Assembly (NCBI GenBank): GCA_045646385.1
Contig: JAZRKQ010000029.1
Span: 1-15,946, forward strand
DNA length: 15,946 nt
Direction: 5' to 3'
DNA from: SIG455 sp045646385
GTDB taxonomy: Bacteria > Bacillota > Clostridia > UMGS1810
Of this stretch, positions 6,632 to 15,622 are shown one piece after another. A program made the position numbers and the translations under genes. Each line of letters opens with the position of its first letter. Position 1 is the first letter of the stretch. The notes below the pieces were generated by a model. That model was not told where the DNA came from, did not search any database, and saw nothing but the letters and a program-made list of their open reading frames with translations.

Positions 6632-9460
6632 ATGAAAATTAGAAAGATAATGTCGTTAATTTTGACGATAGCGCTTATATTAGGCGCGACATCTGCGGCT
6701 ATGCCTTTTAATACAGGTGTTACTGTGAGTGCTGCGGCATACAGCGAAGATTCAAAAAAAATAAAATCCTCCAACTATGCGAAAAGTGATATAGCAGTTT
6801 TGGCTGAGGCATTTGAGCTAATTGAGGGTAATGTTTCAGAGCATAAATTTTCAGTCGATGAAACTGCTCTGTATGCACTTAAAATTAAGTATACAACACT
6901 TGAAGCAAATACTGAAAATATTGAATTAAAGTTGTTGCTCGATGGTGCGGCACCTTTTGCTGAGGCTGAATCAATAAAACTTAATCGTTTCTATCAAGAT
7001 GATGGTAATGTCAGAACAGATGTACAAGGTAACGAATCATATGCATATGTTGAAGAGGCTTGCGGCACCTATGAAACTTTATTAAAAGATATAAGTGGTT
7101 CTCAAAATCTTTATTTTGAAATATCGGCAGGCGAGCATACCTTTGCAATTGAGGGCGTAAATGGTAATGTAAAAATTGAAGGAATTACTCTTGTTGCAAC
7201 ACAAGAGCCTGTTGAATATAAAGAATATATAAAACGCGAAGGCAAGGATTACACGGGTGAGCAGATAGTGCTTGAAGCAGAAGGCGAAGCACTTGCATTA
7301 AAAACCAATGATAAAATTGTAGGCCTTTCTAATACTACTTCTGCAGATGTAAGTCCAAGCGACTATAAAACAAATAAAATCAATTATACCGGCGGACCTA
7401 ACTGGAGTCAGCCCGGTGAAACTATTTCGTGGAAAATAGCCGTAAAGGAAAGCGGTTATTACAATCTGGCTGTTAATTATAAGCAGTCATATACTCTTAA
7501 TACAACATTTTACCGTGAACTTCGTATAAATGGTGAGGTTCCTTTTAAAGAAGCAAAAAACATCGCTTTTCCGTATGCGAGAAACTGGACAGTTATGACA
7601 TTTGGAAATGGCGATTCAAATTATAAATTCTATTTCGAAGCAGGTAAGGAATATGAGTTAAGCCTTTCGGTTACATTAGGACCCTTGAGCGAACTTACCG
7701 AGCAGTTAGATGCTACTGCTGAAAATATTGCTTCACTTTATAGAGATATTGTAATGGTTACGGGTGAATCGGTTGATGCTAACCGTGACTACAATCTGTT
7801 TAATCTTGTTGAAAATTGGGATGCAAGACTTAAAGATTCGATTGATGCGCTTGATAAAATTGCTGCGAATATGAAAGCCGTTACAGGTAGTAATGGTTCT
7901 TCTACAATATCCACAATTAACAATCTGCGTTTTGTGCTTAATGAAATGTATACTGATAAATATTCGGCGCACAAGCAGGTAGATAGTCTTTACAGCTATT
8001 ATGCAAGCCTTTGTTCACTAATGGGTGAACTGCGTAAAATGCCCCTTGATATTGACCGTTTTGTTTTAGCACAACCGGACTCAAAAATTAAAAATATCAA
8101 AGCAGGCGCTTTTTCGGCACTCGCATTTAGCGTGAATAAGTTTATCTGGTCGTTTAATGACGACTATAAGATCACTGGAGAAAAAGACAGAGAAAAGATT
8201 ACAATCTGGGTAAACTGGGGACGTGATCAAACAAAGGTTTTAAAATCACTTATTCAGTCTGAATTTTCAAACCAACATAATATTGACGTAGATATAAAGG
8301 TAACCAATGCAACACTGACACACGCTATGCTTTCGGGCAACGGCCCCGATTTGATGCTACATATTTCACGTTCGGAGCCTGTTAACCTTGCAATGCGTGA
8401 TGCTCTTTATGACCTTACTAATTTTGATGGAACGGGTGAATACGCGGATCTACCTGCGTATGAGGATATTTTAACCCGATTTGCTGATACCGCATCAGTA
8501 CCTTATTGGTTTGAACGTGACGGTCATAACGGTTTATATGCGTTACCAGATACTCAGACCTTCTTTATGATGTTTATTCGTGATGACATTTTTGAAGAAA
8601 TGGGTTTAAGTGTTCCAAAGACATGGGACGAGTTTAACAGTACAGCAGTTACACTGTTACGTAATAATATGTTTGTAGGTCTTCCTTATACACAAATAGT
8701 ATCTATGGAACAGGTAAATGTTGGTGCAGGTGCGTTGACAATCTTCCCAACGTTTATGGTTCAACATGATAGATCATTCTATACTGATGATAACTCGGCT
8801 ACCGATATGCTTGATAAAGAGGTAATAAATCTGTTTGAAGGATGGACCGACTATTATACAAAATACGGTTTTTCACAGACTTATGATTTCTTTAACCGTT
8901 TCCGTGTAGGCCTTATGCCAATGGCGATTCAAAGTTATACAAACTATGCCAACATTTCGGCAGCAGCTACCGAAATTAGCGGTAACTGGTCTATGTATGA
9001 AATCCCTGGTGTTATGTCAGAAGACGGCACCATAGATAACCGTGCAGCAGGCGGAGGTACAGGCGCGGGTATTCTTTCTACATCTAAAAACAAGGCTGCC
9101 GCTTGGGAGTTCTTGTGCTGGTGGACATCCGCAGATGTACAGTATCAGTATTGTGCTGAGGTTGAATCAATTTTAGGTCCTGCAGCACGTGTTGCCACTG
9201 CCAATGTAGAAGCACTCAAAAGATTCGAGTGGGAAGGCGACAATCTTGATGCACTACTTAATCAGTGGGAGAAGATTGACGAAATCCCAGAGGTTCCGGG
9301 TGGATACTCTGTAGCAAGAATTATTGATCAGGCATTCTGGAACACTGTTAACGGCGGCGAAGACGTTCAGGATATGCTTATTAAATGGACAAAAATAGCC
9401 GACGGTATTATTGAAAGAAAACGTGACCAGTACGGACTTTCCAAGGAGGATGAAAAATGA
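6632..9460 (+). CDS. Beta-sandwich/solute-binding fusion protein of a sugar ABC transporter
   Basis: A 942-residue secreted protein, about twice the usual length of a solute-binding protein. Residues 1-36 are a Sec signal peptide ending V-S-A-A-A with no lipobox. Two related beta-sandwich modules follow (about 58-190 and 212-377); both contain a core of the form PF-x-EA-x-x-I followed by aromatic residues (PFAEAESI at 108-115, PFKEAKNI at 304-311), pointing to internal duplication. The second begins VLEAEGEAL, reminiscent of CBM6/35-type modules. A mainly helical spacer covers about 353-510. A full family 1-like binding domain occupies about 522-930: it opens with KITIWVNWG, has GNGPDLMLHI (569-578), and carries VPKTWDEF (661-668), a pattern frequent in sugar binders. 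Its stop overlaps the first permease start by 4 bases (ATGA), so it is very probably that transporter's dedicated receptor. How it stays at the membrane without a lipid is unclear; an uncleaved signal segment is one option. Confidence 0.85.
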   Translation: MKIRKIMSLILTIALILGATSAAMPFNTGVTVSAAAYSEDSKKIKSSNYAKSDIAVLAEAFELIEGNVSEHKFSVDETALYALKIKYTTLEANTENIELKLLLDGAAPFAEAESIKLNRFYQDDGNVRTDVQGNESYAYVEEACGTYETLLKDISGSQNLYFEISAGEHTFAIEGVNGNVKIEGITLVATQEPVEYKEYIKREGKDYTGEQIVLEAEGEALALKTNDKIVGLSNTTSADVSPSDYKTNKINYTGGPNWSQPGETISWKIAVKESGYYNLAVNYKQSYTLNTTFYRELRINGEVPFKEAKNIAFPYARNWTVMTFGNGDSNYKFYFEAGKEYELSLSVTLGPLSELTEQLDATAENIASLYRDIVMVTGESVDANRDYNLFNLVENWDARLKDSIDALDKIAANMKAVTGSNGSSTISTINNLRFVLNEMYTDKYSAHKQVDSLYSYYASLCSLMGELRKMPLDIDRFVLAQPDSKIKNIKAGAFSALAFSVNKFIWSFNDDYKITGEKDREKITIWVNWGRDQTKVLKSLIQSEFSNQHNIDVDIKVTNATLTHAMLSGNGPDLMLHISRSEPVNLAMRDALYDLTNFDGTGEYADLPAYEDILTRFADTASVPYWFERDGHNGLYALPDTQTFFMMFIRDDIFEEMGLSVPKTWDEFNSTAVTLLRNNMFVGLPYTQIVSMEQVNVGAGALTIFPTFMVQHDRSFYTDDNSATDMLDKEVINLFEGWTDYYTKYGFSQTYDFFNRFRVGLMPMAIQSYTNYANISAAATEISGNWSMYEIPGVMSEDGTIDNRAAGGGTGAGILSTSKNKAAAWEFLCWWTSADVQYQYCAEVESILGPAARVATANVEALKRFEWEGDNLDALLNQWEKIDEIPEVPGGYSVARIIDQAFWNTVNGGEDVQDMLIKWTKIADGIIERKRDQYGLSKEDEK

Positions 9461-10368
9461 TTAAAAAAAGAAATAAAGCATCTTCCGGCACCGTTATATG
9501 TCGCGGTCCTCAGATGATACTTATGTTAATGCCTTTCCTTATTTTGTTTTTTGTTGTAACGGTATTGCCAATATTAGTTTCAATGGTATTGGGATTTTTC
9601 AATTACGACGTTATGAAAGGCGCTACCTGGTGTGGTCTTGACAATTATATATTTATGTTCTTTAAGGACGACGTGTTCTGGACTGCACTGAAAAATACTC
9701 TTTTGTTTGCAGTTATAACAGGCCCGATAGGATTTTTTCTATCATTTTTGCTTGCTTGGTTTGTAAATGAATTTGGACCCAAAACACGAAGCATTTTGTC
9801 ATTCTTGTTTTATTCGCCGGCACTTATGGGCAACGCTTACTTTATTTGGCAGGTAATGTTCAGTGGTGACTCACACGGTTATATAAACAGCTTGCTTTTA
9901 TCTTTGGGTGTTATTGATTCAGCGGTTCAGTGGCTTAAAACACCAGAATATGTATTGCCTATAATTATGATAGTTCAGCTTTGGATGAGCATGGGCGTAT
10001 CATTCCTTGCAAACATAGCAGGTCTTCAAAACGTTAATGAAGAATTATACGAGGCAGGCGCCATAGATGGTATTAAAAACCGTTGGCATGAGCTTTGGTA
10101 CATAACACTTCCGTATATGAAAAACATACTTTTATTCAGCGCAGTTATGCAAATTTCGTCTTCTTTCTCGGTAGGACAGCTTTGTATGACACTTGCAGGT
10201 TTCCCAAGCATAAACTATGCTGCAGAAACTATGGTAACTCACATAATGGATGTGGGCACTATGCAATATGAAATGGGGCTTGCTTGTGCAATGTCATTCG
10301 TATTATTTGTGCTTATGTTATCATCAAGGCTTCTTATTGGTAAAATTTTGAAAGGGGTAGGAAAATAG
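9457..10368 (+). CDS. Sugar ABC transporter permease, MalF/UgpA type
   Basis: A 303-residue integral membrane subunit with about six hydrophobic segments (the first about 19-47, then 78-102, 112-133, 165-188, 222-243 and 275-297). The cytoplasmic EAA loop is intact: EAGAIDGIKNRW starting at Glu199, with Gly205 and the closing L-P at 218-219; it docks the ATPase. GLDNYIFMF (60-68) after the first helix is typical of MalF/UgpA-type subunits. The start overlaps the previous stop (ATGA), and AAGGAGG at 9443-9449 lies inside the upstream coding sequence 7 bases before the ATG, so the two are translationally coupled. It should pair with the following permease. No ATP-binding subunit lies next to it, as is common for Gram-positive sugar importers that share one MsmX-like ATPase. 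Confidence 0.93.
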   Translation: MIKKRNKASSGTVICRGPQMILMLMPFLILFFVVTVLPILVSMVLGFFNYDVMKGATWCGLDNYIFMFFKDDVFWTALKNTLLFAVITGPIGFFLSFLLAWFVNEFGPKTRSILSFLFYSPALMGNAYFIWQVMFSGDSHGYINSLLLSLGVIDSAVQWLKTPEYVLPIIMIVQLWMSMGVSFLANIAGLQNVNEELYEAGAIDGIKNRWHELWYITLPYMKNILLFSAVMQISSSFSVGQLCMTLAGFPSINYAAETMVTHIMDVGTMQYEMGLACAMSFVLFVLMLSSRLLIGKILKGVGK

Positions 10369-10371
10369 TAT

Positions 10372-11229
10372 ATGAAACAGTCTCAATATAAAAGATATAC
10401 CCGTTCAAAAGTAGGGAGCGGCGCAGCATTAATTTTCTTAGTGCTTGCAGGTCTATTTACGTTGTTACCGCTTGTTTATTCTGTATGTACTTCTTTTAAG
10501 CCTTTGGAAGAACTTTTGGTTTTTCCACCCAAGTTTTTTGTAACAAGGCCTACTATACAAAACTATCTTGAACTTCCTACCATCATCGCAAGTCTTTCGG
10601 TACCGCTGTCACGTTATGTTTTTAACAGCTTGTTTGTATCGGGCGTAACAACCTTTTTGCATGTTATTATTGCGTCTATGGCGGCATTTGTAATGTCAAA
10701 AGGTCGTTACAAGTGGTTAGGTATTGTGTTCTTTGCAGTACAGATTTCACTTCTTTATAATCAATATACATTGGCAAGTCCACAGTACATTATCTTTTCA
10801 AAGCTTAACTTTGTTGACTCATATTGGGTTTATATTATACCTTATTTGCCGAGTACTTTAGGCGTGTTCCTTATAAAACAGTATATGGACGGCAGTGTGC
10901 CAGACGCTTTGATAGAAGCAGCATATATTGACGGTGCAAGTGAAATTAGAATCTTTTGGTCCATAGTAATGCCGGTTTCAAAACCCGCTTGGATGACATT
11001 GGTACTCTTTGCTTTCCGTGACTTGTGGGCAATGCAACCACAAGGAACCATTTTTACTGAAGAACTTAAAATGCTGCCTAACGTAATGTCTACAATTACA
11101 GCAGGCGGTGTTGCCCGTTCGGGTAGTGCAATGGCGGCGACGGTAATATTAATGATTCCGCCAATAATTGTATATCTTGTATCTCAGTCAAACGTAATGG
11201 AAACTATGAGTACCGCAGGTATTAAATAA
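10372..11229 (+). CDS. Sugar ABC transporter permease, MalG/UgpE type
   Basis: A 285-residue inner permease partner. The N-terminal helix (about 16-38) is followed by C-T-S-F-K-P, typical of MalG/UgpE-like subunits. Further hydrophobic segments lie at about 83-107, 115-135, 150-170, 205-225 and 250-272. The EAA loop reads EAAYIDGASEIRIFW from Glu182, with Gly188 and the M-P pair at 200-201. The gene follows the first permease after 3 bases. Its Shine-Dalgarno is weak (TAGG, about 10 bases upstream), so coupling to the upstream gene probably drives translation. The two permeases form the channel, and the 942-residue fusion protein is the likely substrate donor. Confidence 0.93.
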   Translation: MKQSQYKRYTRSKVGSGAALIFLVLAGLFTLLPLVYSVCTSFKPLEELLVFPPKFFVTRPTIQNYLELPTIIASLSVPLSRYVFNSLFVSGVTTFLHVIIASMAAFVMSKGRYKWLGIVFFAVQISLLYNQYTLASPQYIIFSKLNFVDSYWVYIIPYLPSTLGVFLIKQYMDGSVPDALIEAAYIDGASEIRIFWSIVMPVSKPAWMTLVLFAFRDLWAMQPQGTIFTEELKMLPNVMSTITAGGVARSGSAMAATVILMIPPIIVYLVSQSNVMETMSTAGIK

Positions 11230-11237
11230 TAACTATT

Positions 11238-11252
11238 GTGGAGGTAATTATG
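11238..11252 (+). promoter_or_regulatory. Translation start region with GTG/ATG choice (propeller-YIP1 gene)
   Basis: The stretch GTGGAGGTAATTATG contains an in-frame GTG at 11238, but GGAGG at 11240-11244 lies 5 bases before the ATG at 11250. The ATG is therefore the real start and the GTG is part of the ribosome binding site. The same 15 bases plus the next seven recur at 13386-13407. Confidence 0.85.
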
Positions 11253-13379
11253 AAAAAATTAATTAGAATATTAGCAATAGTTTTATGCCTGTTAACAATC
11301 TTTTCTGTAACCGTTTCAGCAACAGACGGCGGTATGGAAAATGTTAGCTATGATACATATACATATTGGAATGGTTATACCAATAAAAAGCTGATTCCTG
11401 CACGTGCTATGTTTGAAGTAGATAATGTTTGGTCGGCCAACAGTATCGGTGTAGAAGCCTTTGATTCTTTAAAGGATATTTTTGTAGCTGAAAATGGTAA
11501 TATATATCTTTTAGACAGCACAAAACTTCTTGTTTTAGATAGCAATGGTGTTCTGAAACAATCTTTTATCGAGCTTAAAGACAGTGAAGGCAATACCTAC
11601 AACTTTGAAAATGCAAGAAGCGTTTATGTAAGTGGTAACACTATGTATATTTCTGATGGCACAAACGCTCAGGTACTCATTGCAGATGAGACAGGCAATG
11701 TATTTAAAAAAATACTTATGCCTGAGTCAACACTTATACCTGATGACCTATTATTTTGCCCAACAGCAGTGACTACCGGTCTTAACAATGATATATATGT
11801 TTTGAGTGAAGGCTGTTTTTACGGTGCAATGCTTTTTGATAAGGATTATAATTTTAAAGGATTTTTTGGCGCTAATACTGTTGTATCATCTGTGGGGGAT
11901 TTCTTCACAAACCTGTGGGATAACTTCTTTACAACCGATGAGCAAAAAGCCGGAAAAATTCAGAAAATACCATATCAATTTACCGATATTTGCACCGACT
12001 CAAACGGTTTTATTTGGACCTCGACAGGCGTTATTACAAGATGGAAGGCACAGCAGGGTCAGATAAAATGCTACTCGCCGGCAGGCGTTAATATTTTGAA
12101 AGTTAATTCTGTAGAAAAAAATATGTCATCTGCAACCTTTGACTTTTCTGACTTTGGTCTTTCTTCTGACGGTACATTGTTCCGTGTGCAAGACTTCGTA
12201 GGTATAGATATTGATAAAAATGGTTTTATATATGCGGTTGACAAAACCTATGGTAAGGTTTTTGTGTATGATTCTGATTGCAACGCGCTTAATATATTTG
12301 GTGGCGGTGTTGCAAAAGGCACTCAGGAGGGTACTTTTACAAGTGCCTCGGGTATTGCAGTTGACGATAATAACATTTATGTTATTGACTCTGCACTTAA
12401 CACCGTAACCGTATTCAAGAAAACCGAGTACGGTGAATTGGTATTTAAGGCAGATACCCTTACATTAGAGGGGGACCACGAAAATGCCGCAAAATATTGG
12501 CACGAGGTGCTAAAATCTGACCGAAACAGTCAGGTTGCATACCGCGGCATCGCAAAGTCACTTATTATAAGTGAAAACTATACCGAGGCGTTGGAATATG
12601 GTCGTCTTGGCAAGGATAAAGAAAATTATTCTACAGCATTTTTCTATGTTAGAAACGAATGGATAATGAACAATTTCGGCTGGCTATTTTTAGTGGCTGT
12701 AGTTATTGTTTCTGCGTTAGTTGCTCTAGTTGTCTTAAGTAAGAAAAAGGGTAGAGTAATGATAAAAAATGAAGGTATAAAAAATATGCTTATATCTTCG
12801 TTTAAACCATTCGTATCTGCAAACAATCTGAAATATAAGCATCAGTATTCAATAATTTTTGGTATTGCTATATTGATTTTATATTACTTTACCTATGTTT
12901 CAAAAACACTTTTAGGTGGATTTTTGCACACAAACTTTGATGCCGATACTTTCAATTCAATTTTGTTGCTTTTAGGTAGTGTTGGTGTGGTGGTTCTTTG
13001 GGTAATATGCAACTGGGCTATGTGCGTTGCGGTAAGCGGTAAAAGTAACATTAAAGAGACCTTTGCCGTTGCTTGCTGTGCAGTGGTTCCTCAAATAGTC
13101 TATAACGTACTATTTATTATTTTGTCTAATATTCTTGTTGTTGATGAAGCGGGAGTGTTAACAATAATAATGGTAATTTCTATGATATTATCATTCATTA
13201 TATTGTGCGTTGGAACAATGATAATCAATGAATTTGACTTTTTCAAATTTATTGGTACAGGAATCGCAACATTAATTGCAATGGCGGTAGTAATATTCCT
13301 TTGCTTTATGCTCTTTATACTATTTCAGCAGGTTGCTTCTTTTGTGACTACGGTCTTCAATGAAGTATATTACAGATAA
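11250..13379 (+). CDS. Secreted beta-propeller / TPR-like / YIP1 membrane fusion protein
   Basis: A 709-residue protein from the ATG at 11250. Residues 1-24 are a signal peptide ending V-S-A. About 72-397 holds six NHL-like propeller blades, each with an IY or IW strand and a final strand: NIYLLDS (84-90), TMYISDG (131-137), DIYVLSE (181-187), FIWTSTG (254-260), FIYAVDK (326-332) and NIYVIDS (375-381). Residues 399-460 look like paired TPR helices (GDHENAAKYWHEVL, then SENYTEALEYGRLG). A membrane helix follows (477-496), then a basic loop and five hydrophobic helices (about 532-549, 567-590, 602-628, 633-658, 667-694) matching the YIP1-family membrane domain. Positive charges after the first helix put the propeller outside the cell. 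I recall such proteins beside sugar ABC permeases and DUF5696 lipoproteins in other Firmicutes. Function is unknown; a scaffold, sensor or transport accessory role is a guess. Confidence 0.8.
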   Translation: MKKLIRILAIVLCLLTIFSVTVSATDGGMENVSYDTYTYWNGYTNKKLIPARAMFEVDNVWSANSIGVEAFDSLKDIFVAENGNIYLLDSTKLLVLDSNGVLKQSFIELKDSEGNTYNFENARSVYVSGNTMYISDGTNAQVLIADETGNVFKKILMPESTLIPDDLLFCPTAVTTGLNNDIYVLSEGCFYGAMLFDKDYNFKGFFGANTVVSSVGDFFTNLWDNFFTTDEQKAGKIQKIPYQFTDICTDSNGFIWTSTGVITRWKAQQGQIKCYSPAGVNILKVNSVEKNMSSATFDFSDFGLSSDGTLFRVQDFVGIDIDKNGFIYAVDKTYGKVFVYDSDCNALNIFGGGVAKGTQEGTFTSASGIAVDDNNIYVIDSALNTVTVFKKTEYGELVFKADTLTLEGDHENAAKYWHEVLKSDRNSQVAYRGIAKSLIISENYTEALEYGRLGKDKENYSTAFFYVRNEWIMNNFGWLFLVAVVIVSALVALVVLSKKKGRVMIKNEGIKNMLISSFKPFVSANNLKYKHQYSIIFGIAILILYYFTYVSKTLLGGFLHTNFDADTFNSILLLLGSVGVVVLWVICNWAMCVAVSGKSNIKETFAVACCAVVPQIVYNVLFIILSNILVVDEAGVLTIIMVISMILSFIILCVGTMIINEFDFFKFIGTGIATLIAMAVVIFLCFMLFILFQQVASFVTTVFNEVYYR

Positions 13380-13385
13380 AATCAG

Positions 13386-13400
13386 GTGGAGGTAATTATG
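13386..13400 (+). promoter_or_regulatory. Translation start region with GTG/ATG choice (DUF5696-like gene)
   Basis: As at 11238, an in-frame GTG (13386) precedes GGAGG (13388-13392), which lies 5 bases before the ATG at 13398. The ATG also gives a well-formed lipoprotein signal peptide starting M-K-K, so it is the preferred start. Confidence 0.85.
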
Positions 13401-15617
13401 AAAAAATATATAAATAAAATTTTTGCATTAGTAATTTCACTTACCGTTATTTTATCTGTGACAGGATGTGCCGAAAAGCAAGTTGCAACAGTTAAACCAT
13501 ACGACTCAGATGCTGATATTAATATGCTTGACACAGGCTTAGTATGCGAAAATGATAACTATACACTATCTTGGGATAGTGATGTTAATTGTGTTATCCT
13601 TACTTCAAAAGCAACAGGTGAAGCGTGGTCAAGTATGCCATATGACTATTATTCTGCTGGATCTTTTTCGGGTAAGGCTGGCGTTGCATTACAGTCACCA
13701 ATTGATATTTCCTATTATGTTAAAGGTGTTAATCAAATTAAAAAAATAACGGGTTATATGGGTGCTGTGCGCAAGGGTAGAGTGGCATCCGAAAAGGCTC
13801 AAAATGGTGTGAAGGTTACATATTATTTTGACGAATTGGAAATTGCAGTTCCCGTATATTACACACTTAATAACGATTCTGTAAGTGTATCGGTGATACC
13901 GTCAGAAATTGAGGAGCACGATAATAAAATTTGCGAGATTTCATTATCACCATACTTTTGTTCAACAGCAAACAGTACCGAAAATTATCTGCTTGTACCT
14001 TCTGGCAGCGGAGCGTTAATGTACACCGACGTAAGAGGTGAGGCACGTCTTTATGAGGAATCGGTTTATGGTACAGATCTTGCACAGCAGGTGTACGATA
14101 AATTTGAAAATCGCCAGACTGTGAGAATGTCTGCCTTTGGTGCAGCGGGTAATAATACCGGAATGTTAGGTATTATTACAGATGGAGCAGAGTCTGCAAG
14201 TATTCTTGCAGAAAGTGGCAATGAAAGCATTGGCTATTCAAACGTTTATGCCAAGTTTTTGCTTAGAAGCTATAACATAAGTCAGGTTGAGTATACGGGA
14301 AACGAAAAGGTTAAGAATTTCTGGGCGTTTGCGGATAAGATAAGTCCTGCCGAAAAATACACCGTAACATATTATCCGCTTGGTAAAGATAGCGCTAATT
14401 ATAGCACTATGGCAGATATTTATCGCGATTATCTTACCGATAAATATGGTATGACCGAAAAAAGCACTGATTCACTTTTGAATCTTGAAATAATCGGTGG
14501 AGCATTTGTTAAAAAGTTTATATTAGGTGTTCCTTATTATAGCGTTGAAAAGGCAACGTCAATAAAGGAAGCCGAAAGTATTATAAAAGAACTTTCAGAC
14601 AATACTTCATCAATGAGTGTACGTCTTTTGGGATTTGGTCAGTCTGGTGTTAATGCAGGCAAGGTTGCAGGCGGATACAAAATTGCGTCTGCAGTCGGTA
14701 ATAAATCCCAGCTTAATTCATTAAATGATTTTTGCAAAGAAAAAGGAATAGATTTGTTTTTTGATTACGATCTTTTGTCGTATAATGATGGAGGTAACGG
14801 TTTTTCCAAAACCAAAGACTGCATACGTACAGTTAACGGATACAAAGCTAATCAAAATATCTTTTCAATATCTCTTAGAAATATTGATGAAACCAAACCG
14901 CAGTATTTTATATTAAATCGCAAAGGCGTAAATGACGCGGCTGATAAGCTTTCAAAAAAAGCATTCATTGACGGTGTTAGCCTTTCAAACATCGGCAGCG
15001 CTGTGTATTCCGATTTTTCAGAATATCAATATTACAACTGTAACGGTATGATAAATACCGTAGTTGATATTTCAAAGTCACTTAAAGAAAGCGGAAAAAC
15101 AGTATCTTTTGATGCTGCAAATGATTATGCGGCAGCGGTTGCCGATAACATTAACAATGCGCCCGTTGTATCCTCAAAGGACAATGCATTGGACGTTGAT
15201 ATACCATTTTATCAGATGGTGTTTAAGGGAAGTGTATCGCTTTCAAACACTGCTATAAATTACGGTGTTGATAAGCAAAAACAATTCTTAAAGGCCGTTG
15301 AAAGCGGTGTCGGAATTACGTATTCGCTGACAGGTGAGCATAATGATGCGCTTATGGAAACACAATTAAGTTGTTTTGTGGATTCGTTGTATGATGATAA
15401 CAAGGATTCAATAATCGAAAACTTAAATAGCTATTCAAATCTTTTTGAAAAGATTAAAGATTCAAAAATCAGCGAGCATGTAATTATAAATAAAAATGTT
15501 AGAAAAACAGTATTTGAAAATGGTGTAACCGTATTTGTAAATTACGGTAATGAAGATTTTACTTATGATAATTCAGTAGTAGCCAAATGCAGTTTTTCAT
15601 TTTTGGAGAGTAGGTGA
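13398..15617 (+). CDS. Large lipoprotein resembling the DUF5696 family, putative glycan-active
   Basis: A 739-residue lipoprotein from the ATG at 13398. The signal peptide ends in a lipobox, V-T-G-C, with Cys24. Residues about 40-325 are a large beta-rich region: WDSDVNCVILTSKATGEAW (59-77) opens it, and LLVPSGSGALMY (198-209) and YYPLGKDSANYSTMADIYRDYL (325-346) are the most family-like blocks. Residues about 360-650 alternate strands and helices like a (beta/alpha)8 barrel, with VRLLGFGQSG (408-417), IDLFFDYDLLSY (451-462), VSLSNIGS (527-534) and DIPFYQMVFKG (601-611). The order, N-terminal beta-supersandwich then barrel, is that of several clans of alpha-glycosidases. I identify it as DUF5696-like from memory of these blocks and its usual neighbours. 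Candidate acidic residues in the barrel (Asp456, Asp458, Asp525, Asp539) cannot be assigned as catalytic by eye. It sits between the YIP1 protein and another permease, 18 bases after the former. Confidence 0.75.
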   Translation: MKKYINKIFALVISLTVILSVTGCAEKQVATVKPYDSDADINMLDTGLVCENDNYTLSWDSDVNCVILTSKATGEAWSSMPYDYYSAGSFSGKAGVALQSPIDISYYVKGVNQIKKITGYMGAVRKGRVASEKAQNGVKVTYYFDELEIAVPVYYTLNNDSVSVSVIPSEIEEHDNKICEISLSPYFCSTANSTENYLLVPSGSGALMYTDVRGEARLYEESVYGTDLAQQVYDKFENRQTVRMSAFGAAGNNTGMLGIITDGAESASILAESGNESIGYSNVYAKFLLRSYNISQVEYTGNEKVKNFWAFADKISPAEKYTVTYYPLGKDSANYSTMADIYRDYLTDKYGMTEKSTDSLLNLEIIGGAFVKKFILGVPYYSVEKATSIKEAESIIKELSDNTSSMSVRLLGFGQSGVNAGKVAGGYKIASAVGNKSQLNSLNDFCKEKGIDLFFDYDLLSYNDGGNGFSKTKDCIRTVNGYKANQNIFSISLRNIDETKPQYFILNRKGVNDAADKLSKKAFIDGVSLSNIGSAVYSDFSEYQYYNCNGMINTVVDISKSLKESGKTVSFDAANDYAAAVADNINNAPVVSSKDNALDVDIPFYQMVFKGSVSLSNTAINYGVDKQKQFLKAVESGVGITYSLTGEHNDALMETQLSCFVDSLYDDNKDSIIENLNSYSNLFEKIKDSKISEHVIINKNVRKTVFENGVTVFVNYGNEDFTYDNSVVAKCSFSFLESR

Positions 15618-15622
15618 TATAA

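Noticed and set aside
11238..11249. GTG at 11238 as the start of the propeller-YIP1 protein
   Set aside because: The GTG overlaps the Shine-Dalgarno sequence that serves the ATG at 11250, and the ATG gives a normal signal peptide beginning M-K-K.
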